Assembly (NCBI GenBank): GCA_963796195.1
Contig: CAWCKS010000007.1
Location: 310,001-374,000, forward strand
Origin: CAWCKS01 sp963796195
GTDB lineage: Bacteria; Pseudomonadota; Alphaproteobacteria; Rhizobiales; Xanthobacteraceae
Reading direction: 5' to 3'
DNA: 64,000 nt
The notes below the pieces were generated by a model. The model was given only the letters and a program-made list of their open reading frames with translations. It ran no database searches and was not told where the DNA came from. Below are positions 35,906 to 46,116 of this stretch, piece by piece. A program made the translations under genes and the position numbers. Every line of letters starts with the position of its first letter. Within the stretch, counting starts at the first letter, position 1.

Positions 35906-37431
35906 CGGACCAGCCGCTGCACGCCTTCTCCCTCACTCTCGCCAACGAGACAGCGACGGCACACCTGATGGCCGACCTCGCGCTGCTGGTCGGTCGCGGC
36001 GATCTGATCACGCTGTCGGGCGATCTCGGCGCCGGCAAGACCGCGGCGGCCCGCGCCATGATCCGCCATCTCGCGCACGACGACGCCCTCGAAGTGCCGA
36101 GCCCGACGTTTACCCTGGCGCAGAGCTACGACCTCGCGTCATTGCCGGTGTTGCACGCCGATCTCTACCGCGTCAGTGATCCAGGCGAGCTCGACGAGCT
36201 CGGGCTTGCACCGTTTCCCGACGATGTGCTGATACTGCTGGAATGGCCGGAACGCGCGGCCGACACGCTGCCCGCCGACCGGATCGACATCCAGCTCTCC
36301 TCACAGTCGGCGCTCGGTCCGAGCTCGCGCTTCTGCGTGGTGACCGGTTTTGGTGCGGCTGCGGCAAAGGTCGAACGGCTCGAGAAGCTGCGTCATTTCC
36401 TGGCCGCGGCAGGCTACATCGACGCCGAGCGTCGTTACATGCCGGGCGATGCATCGACGCGATCCTATGCGCGGCTGGTCCGCGGCGGCGTCTCCGAAAT
36501 CCTGATGAATTTTCCTCCGCGGGTCGACCGGCAACTGATCTATGACGGCAAATCGTATCTCGAAGCGGTTCACCTCGCCGACGAAATAAAGCCGTTTATC
36601 GCCATCGGCGAGGCCTTGCACGCACGCGGCTTTTCCACACCCGCGGTCCATCACATCGATCTCGAAACCGGTTTCCTGATCAGCGAGGATCTCGGCGACG
36701 AGGGCGTGATCGAAGGCGATCCGCCGAGGCCGATCGTCGAACGCTACGAAGCCGCAACCGACGTGCTGATCGCGCTGCATCGGCAGGAGCTACCGACGAC
36801 GTTGCCGGTTGCCGGCAGTTCGCCCTACGAAATCCCGACGTTCGACGTCGCAGCGATGCTGATCGAGGTCAGCCTGCTGCTCGACTGGTATCTGCCGGAT
36901 CGCGGCGTCACCGTGACCAACGCAATGCGCGACGAGTTTTACGCCCTGTGGCGCGAAATTCTCACGCCCGTGCTGGCGAGTCCTGAGACCTGGGTGATCC
37001 GCGACTTTCATTCGCCGAACCTGATCTGGCGCGCCGAGCGGCGCGGCATGGCCCGGGTCGGTATCATCGATTTCCAGGATGCAGTGCTCGGGCCGGCGGC
37101 CTATGACGTTGCGTCGCTGGCGCAGGACGCGCGGCTCGACATTCCCGAACAGGTCGAGATCGCGCTGCTGTCCCGTTACGTGCAGGGCTGCCGCGCCCGC
37201 GATCCCGATTTCGACGCGGCTGGTTTCGCCGCGACCTATGCCATCATGTCCGCGCAGCGCAACACGCGGCTGCTCGGCGTGTTCTCGCGGCTGAACCGGC
37301 GCGACGGCAAGCCGCACTACCTGCGCCATCAGCCGCGTCTCTTCACTTATCTGTCGCGCAGCCTCGCCCATCCAGCGATGGCGTCGGCCCGCAGCTGGTA
37401 TGCGGCCCATTTGCCGAAGCCATTAGCGTGA
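35902..37431 (+). CDS. Fusion of TsaE ATPase and AmgK-like sugar kinase
   Basis: 509-residue two-domain protein. Residues 1 to about 150 are TsaE, the ATPase of the tRNA threonylcarbamoyladenosine (t6A37) complex, with P-loop 'SGDLGAGKTAAARAMI' and 'EVPSPTFTLAQSYD'. Residues about 165-509 are an aminoglycoside-phosphotransferase-fold kinase with 'VIRDFHSPNLIW' and 'IIDFQDAVLGPAAYDVAS', similar to AmgK, the N-acetylmuramate/N-acetylglucosamine anomeric kinase. Such TsaE/phosphotransferase fusions are known in this group. The ATG overlaps the divL stop. A MurU-like gene two genes downstream supports a cell-wall recycling role for the C-terminal half. Confidence 0.88.
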   Translation: MTDQPLHAFSLTLANETATAHLMADLALLVGRGDLITLSGDLGAGKTAAARAMIRHLAHDDALEVPSPTFTLAQSYDLASLPVLHADLYRVSDPGELDELGLAPFPDDVLILLEWPERAADTLPADRIDIQLSSQSALGPSSRFCVVTGFGAAAAKVERLEKLRHFLAAAGYIDAERRYMPGDASTRSYARLVRGGVSEILMNFPPRVDRQLIYDGKSYLEAVHLADEIKPFIAIGEALHARGFSTPAVHHIDLETGFLISEDLGDEGVIEGDPPRPIVERYEAATDVLIALHRQELPTTLPVAGSSPYEIPTFDVAAMLIEVSLLLDWYLPDRGVTVTNAMRDEFYALWREILTPVLASPETWVIRDFHSPNLIWRAERRGMARVGIIDFQDAVLGPAAYDVASLAQDARLDIPEQVEIALLSRYVQGCRARDPDFDAAGFAATYAIMSAQRNTRLLGVFSRLNRRDGKPHYLRHQPRLFTYLSRSLAHPAMASARSWYAAHLPKPLA

Positions 37432-37526
37432 ATTTGGCGTTAACGAACCAGCCAATCCTCGCCGTTTTACCCGTTGTTAGCCGACCCCGGAATAACCTGC
37501 CGCATCCGGGGGGGTAGAGGCAGGTC

Positions 37527-37844
37527 ATGGCTGCAGAGCGTCGCAAGGGCGAACGAGTCGCGTTCGAGCGCGGGATTAACGCGCACATGATGGGCATCGA
37601 CGGCACCTGGCGGCGTGACTGCATCATGGAAGACGTCTCGGAGACCGGCGCGCGGCTGACCGTGGTCGGCAACGTCGAGGGTCTCAACCTGAAGGAATTC
37701 TTTCTGCTGCTGTCGTCAACGGGACTTGCCTACCGCCGTTGCGAACTCGCCTGGGTCAACGGCGACCAGGTCGGCGCCTCCTTCCTGAAACTGGGCGAGA
37801 AGAAAAAAGGCCGACGACCGAACGCGGCGCCCGCGGAGGCGTGA
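37527..37844 (+). CDS. PilZ-domain protein
   Basis: 105-residue single-domain protein. 'ERRKGERVAFERG' supplies the RxxxR-like arm of PilZ domains that bind cyclic di-GMP, and 'CIMEDVSETGARL' the second D/NxSxxG element. 'CELAWVNGDQVGASF' closes the barrel, and the tail is basic. Binding of c-di-GMP is inferred from these motifs. It sits between the two putative cell-wall recycling genes, and a GAGGCAGG sequence precedes ATG 37527. Confidence 0.85.
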   Translation: MAAERRKGERVAFERGINAHMMGIDGTWRRDCIMEDVSETGARLTVVGNVEGLNLKEFFLLLSSTGLAYRRCELAWVNGDQVGASFLKLGEKKKGRRPNAAPAEA

Positions 37845-37987
37845 GTCCCAGCGGTTCGGCGGCTTCGTCGGCCTGTCATGGCAGTGAGGTACTGGCGCTG
37901 CGGTACCGACGCCACACTGAGCGTCTGATTCGGGCGGGGAAAGCTGGAATGCCGAGTCAACTGCATCACTTGCGCTATAGTCGGCCC

Positions 37988-38713
37988 ATGACTGTCCGCC
38001 CCCACACCGCGATGGTGCTTGCTGCCGGATTTGGCGTGCGCATGCGCCCGATCACCGATCGCATCCCAAAGCCGCTGGTGACGGTCGGCGGCAAGACGCT
38101 GCTCGACCATGTGCTCGACAAATTGGTCGACGCCGGCGTCGATCGTGCCATCGTCAACGTGCATCATCTGGCCGACCAGATCATTGCGCATGTCGCGACG
38201 CGGACCGCGCCAAAAGTGATCATTTCCGACGAGCGCGAGCAAATCCTCGGAACCGGTGGCGCGGTGGTGAAAGCGCTGCCGCTGCTCGGCAACGCGCCGT
38301 TCTTCCATCTCAACGCCGACACGATGTGGATCGACGGCGTCAAATCGAACCTCGCGCAGCTCGCCGACGCGTTCGATCCCGACACCATGGACATTCTCTT
38401 GCTGATGGCGCCGACCACGTCGTCGATCGGCTACAAGGGCACCGGCGACTATGCGATGGCCGCGGATGGCACGCTGAAGAAGAAGCGCGAAGGCCAGATC
38501 GTGCCGTTCGTCTATGCGGGCGCTGCGATCATGCGGCCGGAACTGTTCGCCGATGCCCCGCAGGGTGCTTTCGAATTGCCGCGCGCGATCTTCGACAAGG
38601 CGGAAGAGAATGGCCGCCTGTTTGGCCTCCGCCTCGACGGCGTCTGGATGCATGTCGGAACTCCCGACGCGATCGCCGCCGCGGAACGGGCGATTCTCGC
38701 CAGTGTGGCGTGA
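37988..38713 (+). CDS. murU: Nucleotidyltransferase, MurU-like (N-acetylmuramate-1-phosphate uridylyltransferase)
   Basis: 241-residue sugar-1-phosphate nucleotidyltransferase. The nucleotide-binding signature is 'MVLAAGFGVRMRPITDRIPK', followed by 'PLVTVGGKTLLDHVLDKL'. Other blocks are 'EILGTGGAVVKALPLLG' (as 'QILGTGGAVVKAL') and 'FFHLNADTMWIDG'. In Pseudomonas the AmgK-MurU pair turns recycled MurNAc into UDP-MurNAc. The AmgK-like domain two genes upstream favours this assignment over a GlmU- or RfbA-type role. ATG 37988 is the natural start; the frame is open upstream. Confidence 0.8.
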   Translation: MTVRPHTAMVLAAGFGVRMRPITDRIPKPLVTVGGKTLLDHVLDKLVDAGVDRAIVNVHHLADQIIAHVATRTAPKVIISDEREQILGTGGAVVKALPLLGNAPFFHLNADTMWIDGVKSNLAQLADAFDPDTMDILLLMAPTTSSIGYKGTGDYAMAADGTLKKKREGQIVPFVYAGAAIMRPELFADAPQGAFELPRAIFDKAEENGRLFGLRLDGVWMHVGTPDAIAAAERAILASVA

Positions 38714-38907
38714 TCTGGCGCTGACCACCGGTGCCCGCTAGCGCTCTGATCTTTTGAGCTTTTCCAGCGGATTTTGCAGGGTTTTGCGAGCGGGCGCGGT
38801 CGCGGCTGCTGCCATTATCTGGCAGCAGGTACAACGCCAAAACTTGCCTTGCTCCGCCTCGACCGATCTGTTTCACGTGCAACAGCGCGGCGTGAATCAA
38901 GAGAGCC

Positions 38908-41900
38908 ATGCACGTCTTCACGATTCCACCTTCGGTTCCGTTCCTGCGCACGCTGGTCACTGCGCTGGTCGACGGCCGCCTGGTCGAAGGCTTCTCTGCG
39001 CGAGAGAACCCCGAGCGGCTTGCGACGGCGACGCTGTACCTGCCGACGCAGCGCGCGGTACGCGAGGTCAGGCGCGTGTTCCTCGACGTGCTGGGACGCG
39101 ACGCTGCGATCCTGCCGCGCATCGTCGCACTTGGCGACATCGACGAAGACGAGCTGATCTTTGCTGATGCCGCAGCGGGCGCGGAAGAGCAGCTCAGCGT
39201 GCCGCCGGCGATCGGCGGGCTGGCGCGGCGGCTTCTCCTCGCCCAGCTGATCGCGCACTGGGCGCGGCAAAAGGCAATCCGCGGCGACGGTGGGCACGCG
39301 CCGCTGGTGGTCGGAGGTCCGGCCTCATCGCTCGCACTGGCCGACGAGCTCGCGCGCCTGATGGACGACATGACCACGCGCGGCGTCAGCTGGAGCGAAC
39401 TCAAGGGCCTCGTGCCCGACGATCTCGACGTCTACTGGCAACTGTCGCTCGATTTTCTGAAGATCGCGGCCGAAGCCTGGCCGCAACATCTGGCCGCAAA
39501 CGGTTTGATCGAGCCGGCGCAGCGGCGCGATCTGTTGATCGCGGCCGAAGCGAAGCGGCTGGCGACACAGCAGGTCGGACCGGTGATTGCAGCCGGCTCG
39601 ACCGGCTCGATGCCGGCAACCGCGCGCTTTCTCAGCGAGGTCGCAAAGCTGCCGCAGGGAGCTGTCGTGCTGCCGGGGCTCGACACCGAGCTTGACGAGC
39701 CCAGCTGGAATTTGATCGGCGGCGACGAGGATGATCCCTCAGCGCCGAGCCATCCGCAGTTCGCGATGTTTGGGCTGCTCAAATTGTTCGGCATCAAGCG
39801 GCGCGATGTGACGTTACTTGCCGTCGCGGCCGAGCATGGCCGCGAGGTGCTGACCTCTGAGGCGATGCGGCCGTCGGCCGCAACCGCGGCGTGGAGCGAA
39901 CGTCTGTCGCAGCCTGCCGTGACGGAAAACATCGAAGCTGCGATGGACGGCGTCAGCGTGCTCGAAGCGCCCGGCCCCGAAATGGAGGCGCTCGCGATTG
40001 CCGCTGCCATGCGCGAGGCGCGCGAGCGGAACTTGAGCGCGGCGCTGGTGACGCCGGACCGCGCGCTGGCGCGGCGGGTGCAGATGGCGCTCGGCCGCTG
40101 GAATCTCACGGCGGAAGATTTGCGCGGCGATGCCCTGCTCACGCTGCCCGCCGGGCTGTTCGCGCGCATGGCGGCCGCCGTGATCGCCGAACAGCTCGCG
40201 CCTGCGCCGCTGCTTGCGCTGCTGAAACATCCGTTGTTTCGCCTGGGACGACGGGTAAGCGGCTGGAGCAGCGCGATCGCAACCCTCGAGCTTGCGCTGT
40301 TGCGCGGCTCGCGGCCGGCGGCGGGCAGCAAGGGCCTTGCCATTGCGCTTGCGGGCTTTCGCGCCGAGCTGACGAAACTCATCGCGCGCGAGCCGTCGAC
40401 CCTGCACCGCTCCGAACCGCGGGCGCACATCAGGCTGGGTGCGCTCGACGATGTCGACGCCCTTGTGAGCGCGCTTGGCGCGGCGCTGGCGCCGCTCGAA
40501 CGAGTTGACCGGCATACCGCGCTCGATTTCAAGGAAGCGGTGCGACTCCACAGCGACGGTCATTGCCGCGCTCAGCGAAGAGCCTGCCGGGACCAGCGCG
40601 GTCTTCGAGGGCGACGATGGCGAGGCGCTCGCCGATACGTTCGAGGCGCTGGTGGCAAGCGAGGAGCCGAGTGGCCTTCCAACCACCCTGCCCGACTATC
40701 CCGAATTGTTCGACGTCGCGTTCGGCGATCAGGTCGTGCGCTCGCGACAGCTATTGACCTCGGCGCTGCGCATCTACGGCCCACTGGAATCGCGCCTCAG
40801 CGAAGCCGATCGCATCATCGTCGGCGGCCTGGTCGAAGGCGTGTGGCCGCCGGAGCCGCGCAACGATCCCTGGCTCAGCCGGCCGATGCGCCGGTCCCTC
40901 GGCCTCGACTTGCCCGAACGCCGTATCGGCCTTGCCGCCCATGACTTCGTGCAGCTGCTCGGCGCGCGTGACGTGATCCTCACGCATTCGGCCAAGGTCG
41001 CGGGATCGCCGACGGTGCCCTCCCGCTTCCTGCATCGCCTGCAGGCGGTTGCCGGCGACGAGCGCTGGCAGCGCGCGCAAACAAGAGGCCGCCGCTACCT
41101 GCACATGGCCGATGCGCTCGATCATTCCGATACGTGGAAGCCGATCGCGCAGCCCCAGCCGAAGCCGCCGCGTGCGGCGCGGCCGGCGCAACTCTCGGTC
41201 ACCGAGATCGAGGATTTGTTGCGCGATCCTTATACGATCTACGCCCGGCATGTGCTGAACCTGCTGCCGCTCGATCCGGTCGACATGCCGCTGTCGGCGG
41301 CCGATCGCGGCACTGCGATCCACAATGCGCTCGGCGAATTCACGCAAAGCTATCCGAAGCAACTTCCTCCCGACACCGCGCGCCTGCTGCGCGCGATCGG
41401 CGAAAAACATTTTGCGCACCTGATCGATCGTCCCGAAGCGCGCGCGCTATGGTGGCCGCGTTTCCTGCGCATCGCCGCATGGTTTGCGCACTGGGAACAA
41501 CATCGCCGGCCTGACATCGTCGACATCCTCGCCGAGACGCGGGGCACACTGCAGATCCCGGTCGACGGCCGCACGTTCACGCTGACAGCGCGCGCCGATC
41601 GGATCGAGCGCAAGCAGGACGGCCGCTTTGCGATCCTCGACTACAAGACCGGCGCTCCGCCAAGCGACAAGCAGGTGAGCCTTGGCCTGTCGCCGCAGAT
41701 GACGCTGGAGGCTGCAATCCTGCGCGAGGGCGGTTTTGACAGCGTCCCCGCAGGCGCTTCCATCGGTGAGTTGGTCTATGTGCGCCTGTCAGGCAACGAG
41801 CCGCCGGGCGAAGCCCGCGTTGTCGAGCTGACTCGCGGCGCCCGCACGGACTCTCCAATGACGCCGGATGAGGCAGCGAACGACACGCGCCGCAAGCTGG

Positions 41901-42055
41901 AAATCCTGATCCGAAAATTCGAACGCGAGGAGCAGCCCTATATCTCGCTGAACCTGCCGATGTGGAAGACCCGCTACGGTACTTACGACAATCTCTCGCG
42001 CATCAAGGAATGGTCGGCACTGGGCGGCACCGGCGAAGAGGACATCTTCAATTGA
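38908..42055 (+). CDS. addB: Double-strand break repair protein AddB, with apparent frameshift
   Basis: Subunit of the AddAB helicase-nuclease that resects double-strand breaks for RecA. Corrected length is 1048 residues. The N-terminal inactive helicase-like region begins 'MHVFTIPPSVPFLRTLVTAL'. The C-terminal RecB-type nuclease carries 'GRFAILDYKTGAPPSDKQV' with the catalytic Asp-Lys. One extra base near 40544-40550 splits the frame; after it 'TVIAALSEEPAGTSAVF' and 'IIVGGLVEGVWPPEPRNDPW' continue. The stop overlaps the TTG start of addA. Confidence 0.92.
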
Positions 42056-45000
42056 ACGCGCCGCGCGCCATACCGGACCTCGTCCGCAACACGCAGGCCC
42101 GCGCCGCCGATCCCGAGGTGTCGGCGTTCGTCTCGGCGAATGCCGGCGCCGGCAAGACCCACGTGCTGGTGCAGCGGGTGATCCGGCTGTTGCTGGCGAA
42201 CACACCGCCGGAAAAGGTCCTCTGCATCACCTTCACCAAGGCCGCGGCGGCCAACATGGCCGAACGGGTGTTCTCGACGTTGAGCGACTGGATCGGTCTC
42301 GACGATACCGCGCTCGACGCGCGCCTGCGCGAAACCGGCATCGCCTGGCCCGACGGTCGCCTGCGCAAGCGGGCGCGCGAACTGTTTGCGCGCGCGCTGG
42401 AGACGCCGGGCGGCTTGAAGGTGCAGACCATCCACGCGCTGTGCACCCGCCTGCTGCAGCAGTTTCCGTTCGAAGCCAATGTGCCCGCGCGCTTTTCGGT
42501 GCTTGACGACCGTGACCAGGCCGAGATGATCGAGCGGGCGAGCCTTGCGGTGCTGCTGGAAGCGTCCGCCAGCCCCGAGAGCGCCACCGGCCGCGCGCTG
42601 ACCTTTGCCATGACATGCGCGGCCGACGTCACCTTTCGCAACATCGTACATGAAGCCTGCCTCGGCGACGGCGCGTTCCGGACTTTTATCGATTCGGCTG
42701 AAAGCCCCGAGCAGGCCATCGCACGCGTCGCGCAGGCACTGAACGCTGGCACCGACAGCCTGGCCAACATCGAGCGCGCGATCGTCGACGGGCCGCATTT
42801 GCCGCAAAGCCACTGGAATGCGATTGCGCAGAATTTTGACGGCGGCGGCAAAAGCGACCGCGAACAGGCGGCAAAGCTTCGCGCCGCCGTGCCGCTGATC
42901 GGAACCGCGCAGGTCCGCGCCTATCTCACGGTGTTCCTCACCAACGACAATGATCCGCGCGTCAACCTTGTCAGCAAGTCGCTCGGCAAGCTGCAGCCGG
43001 CGCTATCGGCGGCGCTCGACCGCGAGGCGGCGCGGCTCGCGCCGCTGATCGAGCGCTGGCGCGCCGCAATGATCCGCGAACGCACGGTGGCGCTGATCGC
43101 GATCGCGTCAGCCATCCTCGCGCGCTACCGCGCCGAGAAGCAGGAGCGCGGCCTGCTCGACTATGACGACCTGATCGACAAGACGCTCGACATGCTGAAC
43201 CGCACTGCGGTCGGCTGGGTGCACTACAAGCTCGACCGCGGCATCGATCATGTGCTGATCGACGAAGCGCAGGACACCAGCCCGAAGCAGTGGCAGATCG
43301 TCGAGCGACTGGTCGCCGAATTCGCCTCGGGCCGCGGCGTTCGCGACGAGATGACCCGGACGATCTTTGCCGTTGGCGACGAGAAGCAATCGATCTTCTC
43401 GTTTCAGGGCGCGGCGCCCCACGAGTTCGACCTGCGCCACAAGCAATTTCGCCGCATCTTCGAAGGCGCGGGCTTGAAATGGGACGCGGACATCCGCCTG
43501 AACTATTCGTTCCGCTCCGGGCGCGCGATCCTGCACTCGGTCGACCGTGTGTTCCATGAGGAGACGATCTATCGCTCGATCCATACGCCCGCGATCGGCG
43601 CACCGATCCACGAAGCGCTCGCCGACGCCGCGCCGGGGATGATCGAGCTGTGGGAGATGGAAGAAGCGGAGCAACGGCCTGATATCGAAGGCTGGGATGC
43701 ACCGTTCGATGCGGTCTCCGAAACCAGCCCGGAAGTGAAAGTCGCCCGCCGCGTGGCTGACACGATCTCGCAGCTGATCGCAGGGACCGAGATGACCGGA
43801 CGCGTCGGCGCGCGACGACCGCTGACGCCGGGCGACGTGCTGATCCTGGTACGCAGGCGCGGAAAACTGTTCGACGCGGTGATCCAGGCATGCAAGCACG
43901 CGCACATCGCGATCGCCGGCGCCGACCGGCTGAAGCTGACCGAGCACATTGCGATCATCGACCTCTTGCACCTGACCGATGCGCTGTTGATGCCGCAGGA
44001 CGATCTTGCGCTCGCCGTGGCGCTGAAGAGCCCGCTGTTCGGCATCGGCGAGAACCAGCTCTACGATCTCTGCTACCAGCGCAAGGGCACGCTGCGTGCA
44101 TCACTGACCGAGCGCGCGAAGGCTGATCTCTACTTCGCGGAGGCTGATGCGCGCCTTAAGGCCTGCGAGGAGAAAGCGGCGCAAACAAAGCCGTTCGAGT
44201 TCTATTGCTGGCTGCTCGGCGCCGATGGCGGACGGGCGCGCATGCTGAAGCGGCTCAGCCACGAGGCCAACGACGCGATCGACGAGTTCCTCGAACTGGC
44301 CTTCGCATTCGAGCAGCGCGAGGTGCCGTCGCTGCAGGGATTTGTGGCCTGGCTGCGCGCCGCCGACACCGAGATCAAGCGCGATATGGAGATCGGGCGC
44401 GACGAGGTGCGCGTCATGACCGTGCACGGCGCCAAGGGCCTCGAGGCGCCGGTCGTGTTCCTGATGGACACGACGTCATCGCCGACCGATGCGCCTCGAC
44501 TGAATTTGGTCCGGCTGCCGGCTGGCGATGGCGAGTGCGTGGTGTGGGCCGGCCGCAAGGCTGACGACTGCGCGAGCGTAGCCGATGCGCGCGGGAGCAT
44601 GGTCGCCGACATTGAGGACGAGTACCGGCGGCTGCTCTATGTCGCGATGACGCGCGCGGCGGAACGGCTTGTCATCGGCGGCGTGATGCCGGCGAACCGC
44701 AACAAGCCGCGCGAGGACTGGTGGTACCAGCTTGTGATCAAGGGACTTGAAGGGGCGGAGCTGACGAAAGAGGAAATTCAGACCGAGGCCGGCTTGGTCA
44801 CGCGGTTTGCCCGGCCGGATGATTCTTTGGCGATGCGAGCCGGCGACGCCGAGGGCGTGGCAGCAGCGACTCAAGGCGAGCCGCCGCTGCCCGACTGGCT
44901 GCGCAAGCCGGCGGCTCCAGAGGTGCGGCCCTACGAGACCATCCGTCCGTCCGAGCCGCACGGCTCTGGCGCGGCGGCCAAATGGTCGCCAGCGCTGGCA

Positions 45001-45537
45001 CAAGCACGGCGGCACGCCCTGCATCGCGGCACGCTGGTGCATCGCCTGCTGCAGGCGCTGCCCGACATCGCGCCCGAGCGGCGCAAGACCATCGGCGAGG
45101 ATTTTATCGCCCGCAACGCGAAGGAGTGGACCGCGGAGGAGCGCGCCGCGCTGGTCGAGCGCACGCTTGGGCTGATCGCGCATCCGTCGTTTGCGCAGTT
45201 GTTCGCGCCGGGCAGCCGGGCGGAGGTGCCGATCATCGGGCAACTTACACGCGACAGCCGCTCGCCGCTGATGGTGTCGGGCCAGATCGATCGGCTCGTG
45301 GTCGGCACAGGCGAAATCCTGATCGCTGACTTCAAGACCAACGAGGCGCCGCCCACGACCGCCGCCGCTATACCAAAGACGTACATCCGGCAGATGGCGC
45401 TTTATGCTGCGGTGATGGGCCAACTTTACCCGGGCCGGCCCGTTCGCGCGGCCCTGGTCTGGACCGAGACCGCTGAAATCACAGAGATTCCGCCCGAGAC
45501 CCTCCAAACGGAGCTGGCTGCCATCATCTCGCCGTGA
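42052..45537 (+). CDS. addA: Double-strand break repair helicase-nuclease AddA
   Basis: UvrD-type helicase and nuclease subunit of AddAB, 1161 residues. Walker A is 'FVSANAGAGKTHVLVQRV' (about residues 26-43) and motif II is 'GIDHVLIDEAQDTSPKQW'. Helicase motifs 'VGDEKQSIFSFQGA' and 'VRVMTVHGAKGLEAPVVFL' follow. The C-terminal PD-(D/E)XK nuclease has 'EILIADFKTNEAPP'. I chose TTG 42052, which overlaps the addB stop (TTGA), because upstream residues in this frame belong to addB coding sequence. Confidence 0.95.
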   Translation: MNAPRAIPDLVRNTQARAADPEVSAFVSANAGAGKTHVLVQRVIRLLLANTPPEKVLCITFTKAAAANMAERVFSTLSDWIGLDDTALDARLRETGIAWPDGRLRKRARELFARALETPGGLKVQTIHALCTRLLQQFPFEANVPARFSVLDDRDQAEMIERASLAVLLEASASPESATGRALTFAMTCAADVTFRNIVHEACLGDGAFRTFIDSAESPEQAIARVAQALNAGTDSLANIERAIVDGPHLPQSHWNAIAQNFDGGGKSDREQAAKLRAAVPLIGTAQVRAYLTVFLTNDNDPRVNLVSKSLGKLQPALSAALDREAARLAPLIERWRAAMIRERTVALIAIASAILARYRAEKQERGLLDYDDLIDKTLDMLNRTAVGWVHYKLDRGIDHVLIDEAQDTSPKQWQIVERLVAEFASGRGVRDEMTRTIFAVGDEKQSIFSFQGAAPHEFDLRHKQFRRIFEGAGLKWDADIRLNYSFRSGRAILHSVDRVFHEETIYRSIHTPAIGAPIHEALADAAPGMIELWEMEEAEQRPDIEGWDAPFDAVSETSPEVKVARRVADTISQLIAGTEMTGRVGARRPLTPGDVLILVRRRGKLFDAVIQACKHAHIAIAGADRLKLTEHIAIIDLLHLTDALLMPQDDLALAVALKSPLFGIGENQLYDLCYQRKGTLRASLTERAKADLYFAEADARLKACEEKAAQTKPFEFYCWLLGADGGRARMLKRLSHEANDAIDEFLELAFAFEQREVPSLQGFVAWLRAADTEIKRDMEIGRDEVRVMTVHGAKGLEAPVVFLMDTTSSPTDAPRLNLVRLPAGDGECVVWAGRKADDCASVADARGSMVADIEDEYRRLLYVAMTRAAERLVIGGVMPANRNKPREDWWYQLVIKGLEGAELTKEEIQTEAGLVTRFARPDDSLAMRAGDAEGVAAATQGEPPLPDWLRKPAAPEVRPYETIRPSEPHGSGAAAKWSPALAQARRHALHRGTLVHRLLQALPDIAPERRKTIGEDFIARNAKEWTAEERAALVERTLGLIAHPSFAQLFAPGSRAEVPIIGQLTRDSRSPLMVSGQIDRLVVGTGEILIADFKTNEAPPTTAAAIPKTYIRQMALYAAVMGQLYPGRPVRAALVWTETAEITEIPPETLQTELAAIISP

Positions 45538-45634
45538 CCCCGCCTTGACCGGGCAACGCCGCGTTCATAGGTTCGCCGCTACGATTTTGCGGGCGATTCT
45601 CAGTCGCCCGGGCTCCGGGAAAGAGGGTAGATCC

Positions 45635-45955
45635 ATGAGTGTCGGCAAAGTGTCGGATGCAAATTTCGAAGCGGAAGTGCTGAAAGCGAACGGCCCGGTC
45701 GTGGTCGACTTCTGGGCCGAATGGTGCGGCCCGTGCCGCATGATCGCACCTGCGCTCGACGAGATCGCCGGCGCGATGGGCGAGAAGGTCAAGATCGTCA
45801 AGCTCAACGTCGACGAGAACCCGCAGACTGCGTCGAAGTACGGCGTGATGTCGATCCCGACGCTGATGATCTTCAAGGGCGGCGAGCTCGCCTCGCGCCA
45901 GGTCGGCGCAGCGCCGAAGCAGAAGCTGCAGCAGTGGATCAACGGCGCGGTGTGA
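45635..45955 (+). CDS. trxA: Thioredoxin
   Basis: Cytoplasmic disulfide reductase of 106 residues. The active site is 'FWAEWCGPCRMIAP' with the WCGPC dithiol, and the cis-Pro loop is 'VMSIPTLMIFKGG'. ATG 45635 is preceded by a purine-rich GAAAGAGGG stretch. It follows addA, the usual order in Rhizobiales, and a hairpin-ended repeat begins eight bases after its stop. Confidence 0.97.
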   Translation: MSVGKVSDANFEAEVLKANGPVVVDFWAEWCGPCRMIAPALDEIAGAMGEKVKIVKLNVDENPQTASKYGVMSIPTLMIFKGGELASRQVGAAPKQKLQQWINGAV

Positions 45956-45962
45956 TCTTCGA

Positions 45963-46106
45963 CTGGTCGTCCCCGCGAAAGCGGGGACCCATATCCCCTG
46001 TGGTTGTTGTTTAGGTCAACTTCGGCCACGCGAAGCCAAATCACCTCTATCCATCGTCTCACTCCTGCTGCGGAGTATGGGTCCCCGCTTTCGCGGGGAC
46101 GACCAG
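45963..46106. repeat. Hairpin-ended intergenic repeat, copy 1 (trxA-folC gap)
   Basis: About 144 bases. Each end carries the hairpin GTCCCCGC-N4-GCGGGGAC (45969-45988 and 46081-46100), and the outermost bases CTGGTCGTCCCCGC and GCGGGGACGACCAG are inverted repeats of each other. The interior is related to copy 2 at 49357-49485 in reverse orientation. It contains no open frame. It resembles the non-autonomous palindromic elements scattered through Bradyrhizobium genomes. It lies between convergent trxA and folC and may act as a terminator. Confidence 0.85.
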
Positions 46107-46116
46107 CTGCTATCGA

